Assembly: GCA_016713535.1 (NCBI GenBank)
Contig: JADJOY010000030.1
Location: 1-64,000 of the forward strand
From: Deltaproteobacteria bacterium
GTDB taxonomy: Bacteria > JADJOY01
Direction: 5' to 3'
Length of the DNA: 64,000 bases
Every line of letters starts with the position of its first letter. The first letter of the stretch is position 1. The notes below the pieces were generated by a model. The model did no database searches, was not told where the DNA came from, and saw only the letters and a list, made by a program, of their open reading frames with translations. The position numbers were made by a program, and so were the translations under genes. This document shows, piece after piece, positions 1-8,429 of this stretch.

Positions 1-1
1 C

Positions 2-775
2 ATCGTGTTCGTGCGCAGCGAGTCGGGCACCGACGACTGTGCCGCAGTTCCGCTGGGGCGTGTGTACCGGATGCGGTGGGACCCGGACGAAGGCGACCCC
101 GAGGAGGCCATCCGCGAGCTTCCCGTGGCCCTCACCGATCCCGACTCGGACCCGACGATTCAGGCAGCCTGCGAAACGTGGGAGTCCGGAGACGTGCAAC
201 TCGGGGACTACGACCCCGAGATCTCGCCGAGCCCCGTGAAAGTCCGCAGCGACGACACAGCCCGCATGCGCGTCGCCTTCGCCCGGCGCTTCGACCAGGT
301 CAACCTATCGGCCAACCCGAACCACACGGCGTTCGGCGACTGGGACATCCTGGTGGTGGACCTCGAAGAGACCACTCCCGAGGCGAGTGTCGAGAACATC
401 ACGGACTGGAGGGATTCAGGCAGCACCATTTACGCCGATCAGATCCCGTCCTGGAAGGACCACTCGGGAGTCACGGATCTGACTCACCGTCTGGCTTTCT
501 CGTCGGTGAGCAGCGTGCCGCAGGACGACCGGGATATCTTCACGGCGGCCGCTCGAACCGACGTTCAGGACTATGTCAATGCTCAGCCCTGCGGGTCCGG
601 AAGCGGCGAGCCTTCCTGCACCGAGGTAGACAGCTACTGGGACTCGGCACCCACCTGGATTCCAGCGCGGGCCGAAGGCAACACGGAATCGCTTCCCGAC
701 CTCACCTTCCACCGCTTCGACGTCGGCCCGGGTCAGTACACCGGGAGCCTGTTGAACCTTCTGGGTTTCCACTGA
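2..775 (+). CDS. Hypothetical protein, 5'-truncated by the window edge
   Basis: The reading frame is open from the first codon at position 2, and the earliest in-frame start is a GTG at 5. No ribosome binding site can be seen, so the true start probably lies outside the window. About 257 residues are present. The protein is acidic, rich in Asp, Glu, Thr and Ser, with cysteines near residues 12, 56, 196 and 206, and no membrane segment in the visible part. The composition suits an exported or cell-surface protein, but I recognise no family. It ends 9 bp before the FG-GAP lipoprotein gene on the same strand and may be co-transcribed with it. Base composition here looks less GC-rich than the rest of the window. 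Confidence 0.6.
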   Translation: MVFVRSESGTDDCAAVPLGRVYRMRWDPDEGDPEEAIRELPVALTDPDSDPTIQAACETWESGDVQLGDYDPEISPSPVKVRSDDTARMRVAFARRFDQVNLSANPNHTAFGDWDILVVDLEETTPEASVENITDWRDSGSTIYADQIPSWKDHSGVTDLTHRLAFSSVSSVPQDDRDIFTAAARTDVQDYVNAQPCGSGSGEPSCTEVDSYWDSAPTWIPARAEGNTESLPDLTFHRFDVGPGQYTGSLLNLLGFH

Positions 776-784
776 GGAGCCGTC

Positions 785-3270
785 ATGGGCAGGCGACGCG
801 GTCTGATCATCGGATGGCTCCTCTTCGGGCTCGCCGGGTGCGTGGCGCCGACGATCAGCGAGATTGCCCCCGGATCGGCAGCGGTAGGCGATGCCGTCAC
901 CCTCACAGGCACGGGTTTTGGCAATACCCAGGGGACCAGCAAGGTCTTCTTCGCGGGAGTCGGAGCCGGCCCGGCGAGTGCCTGGTCCAACACCGGGATC
1001 ACGGTGGCGGTCCCCGCCGGGGCGACCACGGGCGAGGTGACGGTGAAGGTGGGAAGCACGGTGAGCGCACCGCATGCGTTCATCGTGTCCGGCGCGCCGC
1101 TGTCGGCGGTTCGGATCGCGACGACCCCGACCCCTGGCGACAGCGTCTTGAACGCGTACCGTGCCGCGGCCGATGAGGGCGTCACGTCGAAGGGAGTGCT
1201 CATCGCCGATTTCAACGGCGATGGTCACTTGGACTACGTCGGCTCGGGTTCGGATTTCATCTGCTTGCATCTCGGGTCCGGTGACGGGCGGTTCGCCGAT
1301 CCGGACTGTCAGGTGGTGCTTCCCTCGTCCGGCTCGATGACGAGCCCATCGGCCGCAGACTTCAACGAAGATGGAATGATCGATCTGGCCTTCACGGACT
1401 TCGTTTCGGCAGGCCAAGCCGGGTTGATGCCGGGCCAAGGTGGTGGCGTCTTCGGCCCCCCGGCCTTCTTCCCGCTGGGTGAGTTTCCGGCGCGGTCGAT
1501 CGCCGCCGATCTGAACAGTGACGGTCACGTGGACCTCGCGGCGCGGGCCACGTCATCCACAACAGGCTCCATCCGCATCCTCTTCGGCGACGGCGCGGGC
1601 AGCTTCGCGCCCTACGTCTCCGTAACGGTGGCACGCGATCCGGCCGCCGTCGGCGCGGCGGACTTGAACGGGGATTCCCGGGTGGACCTGGTGGCCATCA
1701 GCAGCAACCCGGGGCGGGGATCGGGGGACTGCTCTCGCTCATGTTCAACGATGGGCAGGGGGGATTTGCGCCCCCGGTCGAGATCCCCACCGATGCGTCA
1801 CCGTCGTGGCTGCTGCTCGAAGACGTGGACGAGGACGGCCATTTGGACATCGCGGTCGTGCACGCATCAGCCAGCCTGCAGAACAACCTCGTGGTGTACC
1901 GCGGCAACGGCGCGGGCAGCTTCAGCCGCGACATCGAGATCTTCTTCGAGGATGAGCTGTGGGCCTTGGCGTCGGGCGACCTGAACGGCGATGGGGTGCT
2001 GGACCTGATCGCCGGTGGCGCGATCTACCTCCACACGCTGCTGGGCTATGGCGGGGGCGAGTTTTTTCGGTATGACCTCGCCGATTCGGTGGCACCGTTC
2101 TCGATGGCCACCGCGGACTTCGACGAAGACGACCGCCTGGATCTCTTCGCCGTTGGATCCGGCAGTGGCGGAATCTTCCTGGGTGACGGCGCCGGTGCAC
2201 TGGGTGCCGCGACGATCGTGCGGGTGAGCTCGAGCGTGTACGACCTGACCCGCAACCTGGTGACGGGCGACTTCGACGACGACGGGAAACTCGACATCGC
2301 GGCGGGGGAGGTCGCTTATCCTCAGACCTGGATGCACGTGTTGCTTGGCGACGGGGCAGGGCGATTCACTGCGAGCAAGGTTGAGCTTGCCCATGGCCCG
2401 CAACATGTGTTGACCGCAGATTTCAATGGTGACGCTGACGAAGATCTCGTGTCTCACGCCGCGGGAGGTGCCACGCTCAACGTGTTACTGGGCGGTTCGG
2501 GGGGCACATTCGGAGCCCCCATCGTCACCACGATCACCCGCACGATCCTGGGCTTCGTGGCAGGCGACGTCGATGGTGATGGGGACGACGACCTGATCCT
2601 CAACACCGCTGGGTCACCCAGGCAGCTCTTGCTGTTGCGCTCGAACGGCAACGGGACCTTCGCCGCGCCTGTCGTGGCTTTCTCGGGGATCTTCTACGGC
2701 GACCTGCAGATGGGGCACGTCGACGCGAACGAGACCCTCGATCTGGTGTTCGGCGGTGGGCCTGGTTCGGCGAACTCGATCCGGGTCAACCTCGGTGACG
2801 GCACGGGTGGATTCACCGAAGTGGCCTCGCTTGCCACGATCCCGGGTGCAGTCCGCCTTGGGGACTTCAACGGCGACGGCTTCCTGGATGTCGCCACGAC
2901 CGCGGATGACACCCTGCATCCAGTCGTGATGGATGCGTGGTTGGGTGACGGGACGGGGCAGTTTTCCCCAGTCATCACCTCCGCGTACCAAGGCAAGCTC
3001 GGAGGCGTCGGCGACTTCGACGGCGACGGCCTCGCGGACCTCACGGCCCACCCCGGTGGCTTCATGACGCGCCTGCTGCACAGCGATGGCGCGGGCGGCT
3101 TCACGGTGGGGCCGGACCGCTTCTTCACCCAGGCTGACGCGACCGGAGTGGCAGGCGACGTGAACAGCGACGGGAAGCTCGATCTGATCCAGATCGACTC
3201 GCAGTTCCGCAGCATCTGGATCCTCTTCGGCGACGGCCAAGGAGAGTTCGTCGACCTGGGCGTCCCATGA
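785..3270 (+). CDS. FG-GAP/VCBS repeat lipoprotein with IPT/TIG domain (frameshifted)
   Basis: The N-terminus is a lipoprotein signal, with MGRRRG followed by a hydrophobic stretch and the lipobox LAGC at about residues 15-18. An IPT/TIG immunoglobulin-like domain follows (about residues 20-105), then a long run of FG-GAP/VCBS units of the form DFNGDGxxDL ... GDGxGxF, which fold as a beta-propeller with calcium-like loops. The frame beginning at 785 loses this pattern after about 1710, while the -1 frame carries it on without a gap to the stop at 3270. Restoring one base in the CCC-GGGG tract near 1708-1715 gives NPGAGIGGLLSL and one protein of about 828 residues. This is therefore one gene with a one-base deletion, real or artefactual. 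Likely role: cell-surface binding protein; no enzymatic motif is seen. Confidence 0.8.
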
Positions 3271-3418
3271 GGTGAAGCCCAAAAGCCTCCGGTGTGCGTC
3301 AGCCCCACACGGAGCTGCCACCGGACGTAGAGCGCTGCTCCACCAACGCCGGGTCGTTGCCAGATGTTCGTGGTCCCTCGACCGACCGGGTCCCCTCAGC
3401 GCTGTACTTGATCCTGAC

Positions 3419-3607
3419 TCCAACGTCGTCAGGAGGGCGGCTCGCGACGTCGACGAGCACGCCCTGCGCGCCTTCCTCGAGACCAAGATCGCCAAGTGGT
3501 GGATGCCGGACGCGTTCGTGTTCATCGACGCCATCCAGCGCACCTCGACCGGCAAGTTCCTGTAGGCGAACCTGCGCGACCGCTACGAGGACTGGACGTG
3601 GTCGTGA
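3419..3607 (+). pseudogene. C-terminal remnant of an AMP-forming acyl-CoA synthetase
   Basis: The frame reads VDEHALRAFLETKIAKWWMP, then DAFVFIDAIQRTSTGKFL, a TAG at 3563-3565, then ANLRDRYEDW to TGA at 3605. KWWxPDxxxFxxxIxxTSTGKF(L/D)K is the classic C-terminal A10 region of fatty-acyl-CoA ligases, where the Lys after TGKFL sits. Here that codon is a stop (AAG to TAG would explain it). Everything upstream of about residue VDEH, including the whole adenylation core, is missing, so only the last ~60 residues survive. The DNA between 3271 and 3419 shows no convincing homology. The remnant marks an old deletion or recombination junction, and its last ~36 bases are copied in the tandem duplication that follows. 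Confidence 0.75.
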
Positions 3608-3998
3608 GGTGACGGATCGATTCCGCACGACCGCCTGGAGGGTCGTCGCTTCGTCGACGACCCCAAGACGGGGTTGGGGCGGCCGACGAAGCGGCCGCCC
3701 TCCCGCCAGGGATCACCCGATCCAGCGCAGCACCAGCGGCAGGATCACGCTCGTGGCGAGGCCGTTGAGGCCGATCGCGAGGCTGCGCGACCGCTACGAG
3801 GACTGGACGTGGTCGTGAGGTGACGGATCGATTCCGCACGACCGCCTGGAGGGTCGTCGCTTCGTCGACGACCCCAGGACGGGTTGGGGCGGCCGACGAA
3901 GCGGCCGCCCTCCAGCCAGCGTTCGCTCAGCCGACCCAGCGCAGCACCAGCGGCAGGATCACGCTGGTGGCGAGGCCGTTGAGGCCGATCGCGAGCCC
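3572..3998. repeat. Tandem duplication of ~210 bp spanning a convergent gene junction
   Basis: Bases 3572-3782 recur almost unchanged at 3783-3998. Each copy carries, in order, the last codons of the acyl-CoA synthetase remnant (LRDRYEDWTWS stop), a paired-hairpin element, and the last ~21 codons of the minus-strand lrgB-like gene (LAIGLNGLATSVILPLVLRW). The first copy of the lrgB end is therefore a detached fragment, and the second is attached to the intact gene. The copies differ mainly in the hairpin flank (CTCCCGCCAGGG versus CTCCAGCCAGCG) and by a few substitutions, so the event is fairly recent. Confidence 0.9.
3635..3705. repeat. Paired-hairpin intergenic element (first copy)
   Basis: CTGGAGGG opens a hairpin GGTCGTCG-CTTCGT-CGACGACC. 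A spacer follows, then a second hairpin CGGCCG-ACGAAG-CGGCCG closed by CCCTCC. The two loops, CTTCGT and ACGAAG, are exact reverse complements although the stems differ. The same element recurs at about 3846-3918 in the duplicated segment. Confidence 0.75.
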
Positions 3999-4619
3999 CG
4001 CGACCGCGCCGCCGAGGGCGTCCACCTCGAGCATCCGCGCGGTGCCGATGCCGTGGCACGCGGTCCCCACCGCGAGCCCGGTGGCGACCGGGTCGCGCAG
4101 CCCCATCCAGCGGCAGAGCTCGGGCCCGAGCGCGGCGCCGATGCAACCGGTCAGCACGACGGCGCACGCGGTGAGCGGCGGGATGCCGCCGATCCGCTCG
4201 CTCAAGCCGATCGCGATCGGCGTGGTCACCGACTTGGGCGCGAGCGAGAGCACCACCTCGTGGCTCGCGCCGAGCCCCTTCGCGGTGAGCGTGGCGGTCA
4301 CGATCGAGGTCACGGCACCCGCGAGGATCCCCGCCGTGATCGGCAGCGCGCGCTCGGCGAGCCGGGCGCGCTGCACGTAGAGCGGCACCGCGAGCGCCAC
4401 CACCGACGGCCCGAGCAGGAAGAGCAGGAGCTTCCCGCCCGCGGCGTAGGCGTCGTACGGCACCGCCAGGAGCAGCAGTGTCACGATGATCGTGACGATC
4501 GAGACCGGCACCGGGTGCGCGAGCGGCGCACGCAGCCGCGCGTAGAGCGCCTCGGCGAGCACGTACACCACGATCGTGAGCGCCACTCCGAAGAGCGGCG
4601 TGCGCGCGAGCTCAGCCAC
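3927..4619 (-). CDS. lrgB: LrgB/CidB family membrane protein
   Basis: 230 residues, about the usual length of LrgB/CidB, with six or seven hydrophobic segments. The family signature is clear: LSLAPKSVTTPIAIGLSERI in the middle and GTACHGIGTARMLE near the C-terminus. In Gram-positives these proteins act with LrgA/CidA in holin-like control of murein hydrolase activity; in other bacteria and plastids relatives transport glycolate or pyruvate, so the substrate here is unknown. The start ATG overlaps the end of the lrgA-like gene by 8 bp, which indicates translational coupling. Its last 21 codons are also present as a detached duplicate at about 3718-3782. Confidence 0.88.
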   Translation of the reverse strand: MAELARTPLFGVALTIVVYVLAEALYARLRAPLAHPVPVSIVTIIVTLLLLAVPYDAYAAGGKLLLFLLGPSVVALAVPLYVQRARLAERALPITAGILAGAVTSIVTATLTAKGLGASHEVVLSLAPKSVTTPIAIGLSERIGGIPPLTACAVVLTGCIGAALGPELCRWMGLRDPVATGLAVGTACHGIGTARMLEVDALGGAVAGLAIGLNGLATSVILPLVLRWVG

Positions 4620-4977
4620 GCCGCCGCCCCCGGAGCCGCGCCACGGCGCGCTCGGTGAAGCCGGTCGCGGCGAGCACCGCCACCGTGCTGACGAGGAGCG
4701 CGGCCACGATCGGCATCCACTCGCGCCTGAGCAGCTCGGTGTGCGCGATCACGCCCACCCCCGCCGGCACGAAGAAGAGCCCCATCCGCGACAGCAGCAC
4801 GTCCGCCGCGCCCTTCACCCACTCGAGCTTCACGACGCGCAGGCCGAGTGCCGTGAGCAGCAGCACCATGCCCACCACCGGCCCCGGGATCGGGAGCGGC
4901 AAGAGCGGCGCCACCCCCTCGCCCGCGAGCTGGAAGGCGAGCAGCAGCGCCAGGCCGGCGAGCAGGCCCCGGTTCAC
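4612..4977 (-). CDS. lrgA: LrgA/CidA family holin-like protein
   Basis: 121 residues when started at the GTG at 4977, the expected size for CidA/LrgA. Motifs seen: AFQLAGEGVAPLLPLPIPGPVVGMVLLL at the N-terminus (the conserved G-P-V-x-G-M turn) and VKGAADVLLSRMGLFFVPAGVGVI. Four membrane segments are predicted. The GTG overlaps the TGA of the upstream gene as GTGA, so the start is chosen by coupling rather than by the longer upstream open frame. It partners the lrgB-like gene in one operon. Confidence 0.85.
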   Translation of the reverse strand: MNRGLLAGLALLLAFQLAGEGVAPLLPLPIPGPVVGMVLLLTALGLRVVKLEWVKGAADVLLSRMGLFFVPAGVGVIAHTELLRREWMPIVAALLVSTVAVLAATGFTERAVARLRGRRRG

Positions 4978-5381
4978 GAAGGCGCCGCCGTGCCCGGCAT
5001 GGCGGCGTCGCGCGCTCGCCGCCGCTCGCGGACGCCGCCGCCGAGCACGCCGTACGCCGCGGCCGCGGCGAGCAGGAGCGGCAGCGTCCCCACCAGCAGC
5101 ACCACGGTCGCGGCGCCTGGCACACCGGCCCGTTCGAGGCGGCCGCGCGCGGCCTCGATCAGCGCCGGCAGCGTCCAGGCGCAGCTCCACACCACCCACG
5201 TGATCGCCGCGCCGGCCATCAGCCCGGTCACGAGCTGGCCCGCCATGCCGGGTCCGCGGGTGCGCGGGATCTCGAGGACCAGCGGCGCGATGACCGCCAG
5301 CCCGACGGCGATGGCCGCGATCGTCACGTTACGGGAGCGTTTGCGGAAGCGGCTGGCGGCGGCGGTGCGTTCGTCGCTCAT
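4974..5381 (-). CDS. Small membrane protein, first gene of the lrgAB operon
   Basis: 135 residues from the ATG at 5381 (MSDERTAAASRF). A GGAGGGG sequence lies 8 bases upstream, which favours this start over the ATG at 5399. Three hydrophobic segments are visible (about residues 22-42, 50-70 and 90-112), with a basic N-terminus and an Arg/Ala-rich tail. I do not recognise a family. The gene is coupled to lrgA by a GTGA overlap, so it probably serves the same membrane system. Confidence 0.65.
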   Translation of the reverse strand: MSDERTAAASRFRKRSRNVTIAAIAVGLAVIAPLVLEIPRTRGPGMAGQLVTGLMAGAAITWVVWSCAWTLPALIEAARGRLERAGVPGAATVVLLVGTLPLLLAAAAAYGVLGGGVRERRRARDAAMPGTAAPS

Positions 5382-5405
5382 GGCTCGGGGCCCCTCCATC
5401 CCAAT

Positions 5406-5413
5406 GTTATAAG
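5406..5413. promoter_or_regulatory. Shared -10 element for divergent genes; possible leaderless start of the dehydrogenase
   Basis: TTATAA lies between the divergent genes, in a gap of only 38 bases. On the plus strand TATAAG at 5408-5413 is placed so that transcription would begin at or next to the A of the ATG at 5420, which predicts a leaderless mRNA. On the minus strand TATAAC predicts a start near 5399, just upstream of the GGAGGGG ribosome site of the small membrane protein. No good -35 hexamer is visible on either strand. Confidence 0.4.
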
Positions 5414-5419
5414 ACCGGG

Positions 5420-6373
5420 ATGCGCGCGCTGGTCCTCGACGGCGGCCTTCGTTACCGCGCCGACCGCAAGGAGGCGCGGCTGCGCCCCGGCGAGGCGCGG
5501 GGGCAGGTGCTGGTGGCCGGCCTCTGCAACACCGACCTCGAGCTCGCTCGCGGCTACATGGGCTTCACCGGCGTGCCCGGTCACGAGTTCGTGGGGCGGG
5601 TCGTCGAGGGGCCGGCGAAGCTGGTGGGCAAGCGCGTGGTCGGCGAGATCAACGCCGGCTGCGGGCGCTGCGCCGGCTGCCGCGCCGGCGACTCGCGCCA
5701 CTGCCCGAAGCGCACCGTGCTCGGCATCCTCGGCCGCGACGGCGCCTTCGCCGACACGCTGACGCTGCCGGTCGTCAACCTGAAGCGCGTGCCCGACGCC
5801 CTCGCCGACGAGAGCGCGGTGTTCGTCGAGCCCACCGCCGCGGCGTTCGAGATCCTGGACCAAATGCCCGAGGACGCGGGCACCCAGGCCGTGGTCCTCG
5901 GCGACGGCAAGCTCGGGCTGCTGGTGGCGCAGGTCCTCGCCCAGGCGGGCTACGCCGTGACCGCGATCGGCAAGCACCCCGACAAGCTGCGCGTGCTGCG
6001 CGGCAGCGGCGCGCGCGTCCGCCTCGCGAGCGACAAGCCGCCCGCGAACGTGGACGTGGTCGCCGAGTGCACCGGCACCGCGAGCGGGCTCCAGACCGCG
6101 CTCGCGGTCGTGCGGCCGCGCGGCACCGTGTTCCTGAAGAGCACCGTCGCCGGCCAGGCGACCCTCGACCTCGCCCCCGCGGTGATCAACGAGGTGCGCA
6201 TCCAGGGCTCGCGCTGCGGCCGCTTCGAGCCGGCGATCGAGGCGCTCGCCGCGGAGCGCGTGAACGTGAGCCGCATGGTGAGCGCGGTGCTGCCGCTCGA
6301 GAAGGGTGTCGAGGCGTTCCACCGCGCGGTCGCGCCCGGCGTGCTCAAGGTCCTGCTCCGCGTCGCGAGCTGA
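5420..6373 (+). CDS. Zinc-dependent alcohol dehydrogenase-like (MDR family)
   Basis: 317 residues, slightly short for a medium-chain dehydrogenase/reductase (about 340). Visible features: CNTDLEL (catalytic zinc Cys region), GHEFVGRV (second zinc site), the four-Cys structural zinc loop CGRCAGCRAGDSRHC at about residues 78-92, and a Rossmann nucleotide site VVLGDGKLGLLVAQVL at about residues 152-167. The chain ends FHRAVAPGVLKVLLR, as in threonine/sorbitol dehydrogenase-like enzymes. The substrate cannot be read from the sequence. No ribosome site precedes the ATG, consistent with a leaderless message. The following hydantoinase genes lie on the same strand beyond a hairpin element. Confidence 0.82.
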   Translation: MRALVLDGGLRYRADRKEARLRPGEARGQVLVAGLCNTDLELARGYMGFTGVPGHEFVGRVVEGPAKLVGKRVVGEINAGCGRCAGCRAGDSRHCPKRTVLGILGRDGAFADTLTLPVVNLKRVPDALADESAVFVEPTAAAFEILDQMPEDAGTQAVVLGDGKLGLLVAQVLAQAGYAVTAIGKHPDKLRVLRGSGARVRLASDKPPANVDVVAECTGTASGLQTALAVVRPRGTVFLKSTVAGQATLDLAPAVINEVRIQGSRCGRFEPAIEALAAERVNVSRMVSAVLPLEKGVEAFHRAVAPGVLKVLLRVAS

Positions 6374-6390
6374 GGGTGGGTCGAACGTCG

Positions 6391-6471
6391 CCTGGAGGGC
6401 TGCGGTCCCTCGCAGCCGGCCGCCGCGTCCGGGGGCAACCGCCGCGGACGCGAGGGACCGCGTCCCTCCAG
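6391..6471. repeat. Paired-hairpin element abutting the hyuA start
   Basis: CCTGGAGG leads into GGCTGCG-GTCCCT-CGCAGCC, then a short GC-rich spacer, then GGACGCG-AGGGAC-CGCGTCC followed by CTCCAG. The loops GTCCCT and AGGGAC are reverse complements, while the stems differ. The element ends 4 bases before the only good start codon of hyuA, leaving no room for a normal ribosome binding site. Confidence 0.75.
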
Positions 6472-6474
6472 CCG

Positions 6475-8429
6475 GTGGTCGTCGGTGTGGACACCGGCGG
6501 CACCTTCACGGACCTGGTGTGGCTCGACGGCGCGACGCCGCGCGTCCACAAGGTGCCGTCCACGCCCCACGACCCCTCGCTGGCGATCCGCACCGGCCTC
6601 GCCGAGCTGCTCGGCGAACGCGCCGCCAGCGAGGTGATCCACGGCACGACCGTCGCCACCAACGCGGTGCTCGAAGGCAAGATCGCGCCCACCGCGCTGG
6701 TGACCAACGCGGGGCTCGAGGACGTGATCGAGATCGGCCGCCAGGACCGGCCCGATCTCTACGATCTTTTCCAGACCCGCCCCGCGCCGCCGGTGCCGCG
6801 CGCGCTGCGCTTCGGGGTGCGCGGGCGGCTCGGCCCCCACGGCGAGCGCGTCGAGCGCCTCGACGAGCGCGCCTTGCGCGCGCTCGTCCCCACGATCACC
6901 GCGAGCGGCGCGCGCGCCATCGCGATCGTGTTCCTGCACAGCTACGCGAACCCCGCCGACGAGGAGCGCGCCGCGCGCATCCTGGCTCGCACCGGCTTGC
7001 CGATCACGTCCTCGGCGCGGCTCTGCCCCGAGTTCCGCGAATACGAGCGCACCACCACCACCGCCCTCAACGCGGCGCTGGTGCCGGTCATGGCGGGGTA
7101 CCTCGCGCGGCTGGACGCTGCGGTCGGGACCGCGCGGCTCAGCATCATGCACTCGGCGGGCGGCATGACGAGCGCCGCGCGCGCCGCCGAGCGGCCGATC
7201 GAGACGGTGCTCTCGGGGCCGGCGGGCGGCGTGGCGGCGGCGGGTCGCTCGGCCGCGCCCTCGGCGTGACGAAGCTCATCACCTTCGACATGGGTGGCAC
7301 CTCCACCGACGTGGCGCTGGTCGACGGCCACTCGAGCCTCGCGAGCGTGACCCGCATCTCGGGCTGGCCGGTCAAGATGCCGGTCCTCGACATCCACACC
7401 GTCGGCGCCGGCGGCGGCTCGCTGGCGCGCCTCGACGCGGGCGGGGCCCTCGTGGTGGGCCCCGAGAGCGCCGGCGCGGTGCCGGGGCCGGCGTGTTACG
7501 GCCGCGGCGGATCGATCGCGGCCGTGACCGACGCCGACCTCGTGCTCGGGCGGATCGTGGCGGACCGCTTCCTGGGTGGCCGGATGACGCTCGACGGGGA
7601 CGCGGCCTTCGCGGCGATCGTGCGCCTCGCCCGCGCCGCGCGCCTCACGCCGCGGGCCGCGGCCGAGGGAGTGGCGCGGGTGGTCGAGGCGAGCATGGCG
7701 CGCGCGGTGCGGCGGGTGAGCGTCGAGCGTGGCCACGATCCCGCCGGGTTCGCGCTCCTCGCGTTCGGCGGCGCGGGACCGGTGCACGCGGTGCCGCTGG
7801 CGCGCGAGCTCGGCATCCGCACGGTGATCGTGCCGCCCCACCCGGGGATCTTCTCGGCCCTCGGCATGGCGTACGCGGACGTGCTCGTGGACGCGAGCCG
7901 CACCCACTTCGCGGTCGGGCGCGCCGCGAGCCCGGCGCGGCTCGCGCGCGCCGCTCGGCCGCTCGTGAGCCAGGTGCGCGGCGAGCTGCGCGCACGCGGC
8001 TTCGAGGCGCGGGCGATCGCCGTCGAGCTGCGCGCCGACGTGCGCTACGTGGGCCAGTCGCACGAGATCGAGGTGGCGCTCGGCGAGGGCCTCGTGGCGG
8101 CCTTCCACGCCGCCCACGCCAGCCTCCACGGCCACGCTCATCCCGAGCGGCCGATCGAGGTCGTGACCTTGCGGGTGCGCGGGCGCGGCCACGTCGAGCG
8201 CCCGGCGTGGCCCGAGCTGCCGCGATCCCGACCGCGGCGCGCGCGCGGCGTCCGGACGCGCCCGGCGCGCGGCCACCTCGCCGTCCACGAGCGCGCGGCG
8301 CTCGTCCGCGGCGAGCGGCTCGCCGGCCCCGCGATCGTCGCCGAGGAGACCGCCACCACGTTCCTGCCGGCGGGCGCGCGCGCCACCGTGGGACGCCTCG
8401 GCGAGCTGGTGATCGAGGTGGGCTCGTGA
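6475..8429 (+). CDS. hyuA: Hydantoinase/oxoprolinase A subunit (frameshifted)
   Basis: The protein begins VVVGVDTGGTFTDLVWLDG from a GTG at 6475, the N-terminal actin-like ATPase signature of HyuA/OplA proteins. IHGTTVATNAVLEGK and the central hydantoinase A domain follow. The frame runs out after SGPAGGVAAAGR near 7245. The -1 frame continues ALGRALGVTKLITFDMGGTS to the stop at 8429. One base restored around 7243-7250 joins them into about 651 residues, a normal length for an ATP-dependent N-methylhydantoinase or acetophenone-carboxylase-type A subunit. The family cleaves or carboxylates cyclic amides or ketones with ATP; the substrate is not determinable. The stop overlaps hyuB as GTGA. Confidence 0.83.

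Noticed and set aside
785-3270. Programmed frameshift in the FG-GAP lipoprotein
   Set aside because: No slippery heptamer or downstream pseudoknot is evident at the CCCGGGG site, and similar lesions occur in unrelated genes, so indel error or mutation is simpler.
5378-6322. Minus-strand frame opposite the alcohol dehydrogenase
   Set aside because: A His/Arg/Glu-rich shadow of the sense gene in high-GC DNA, with no domain.
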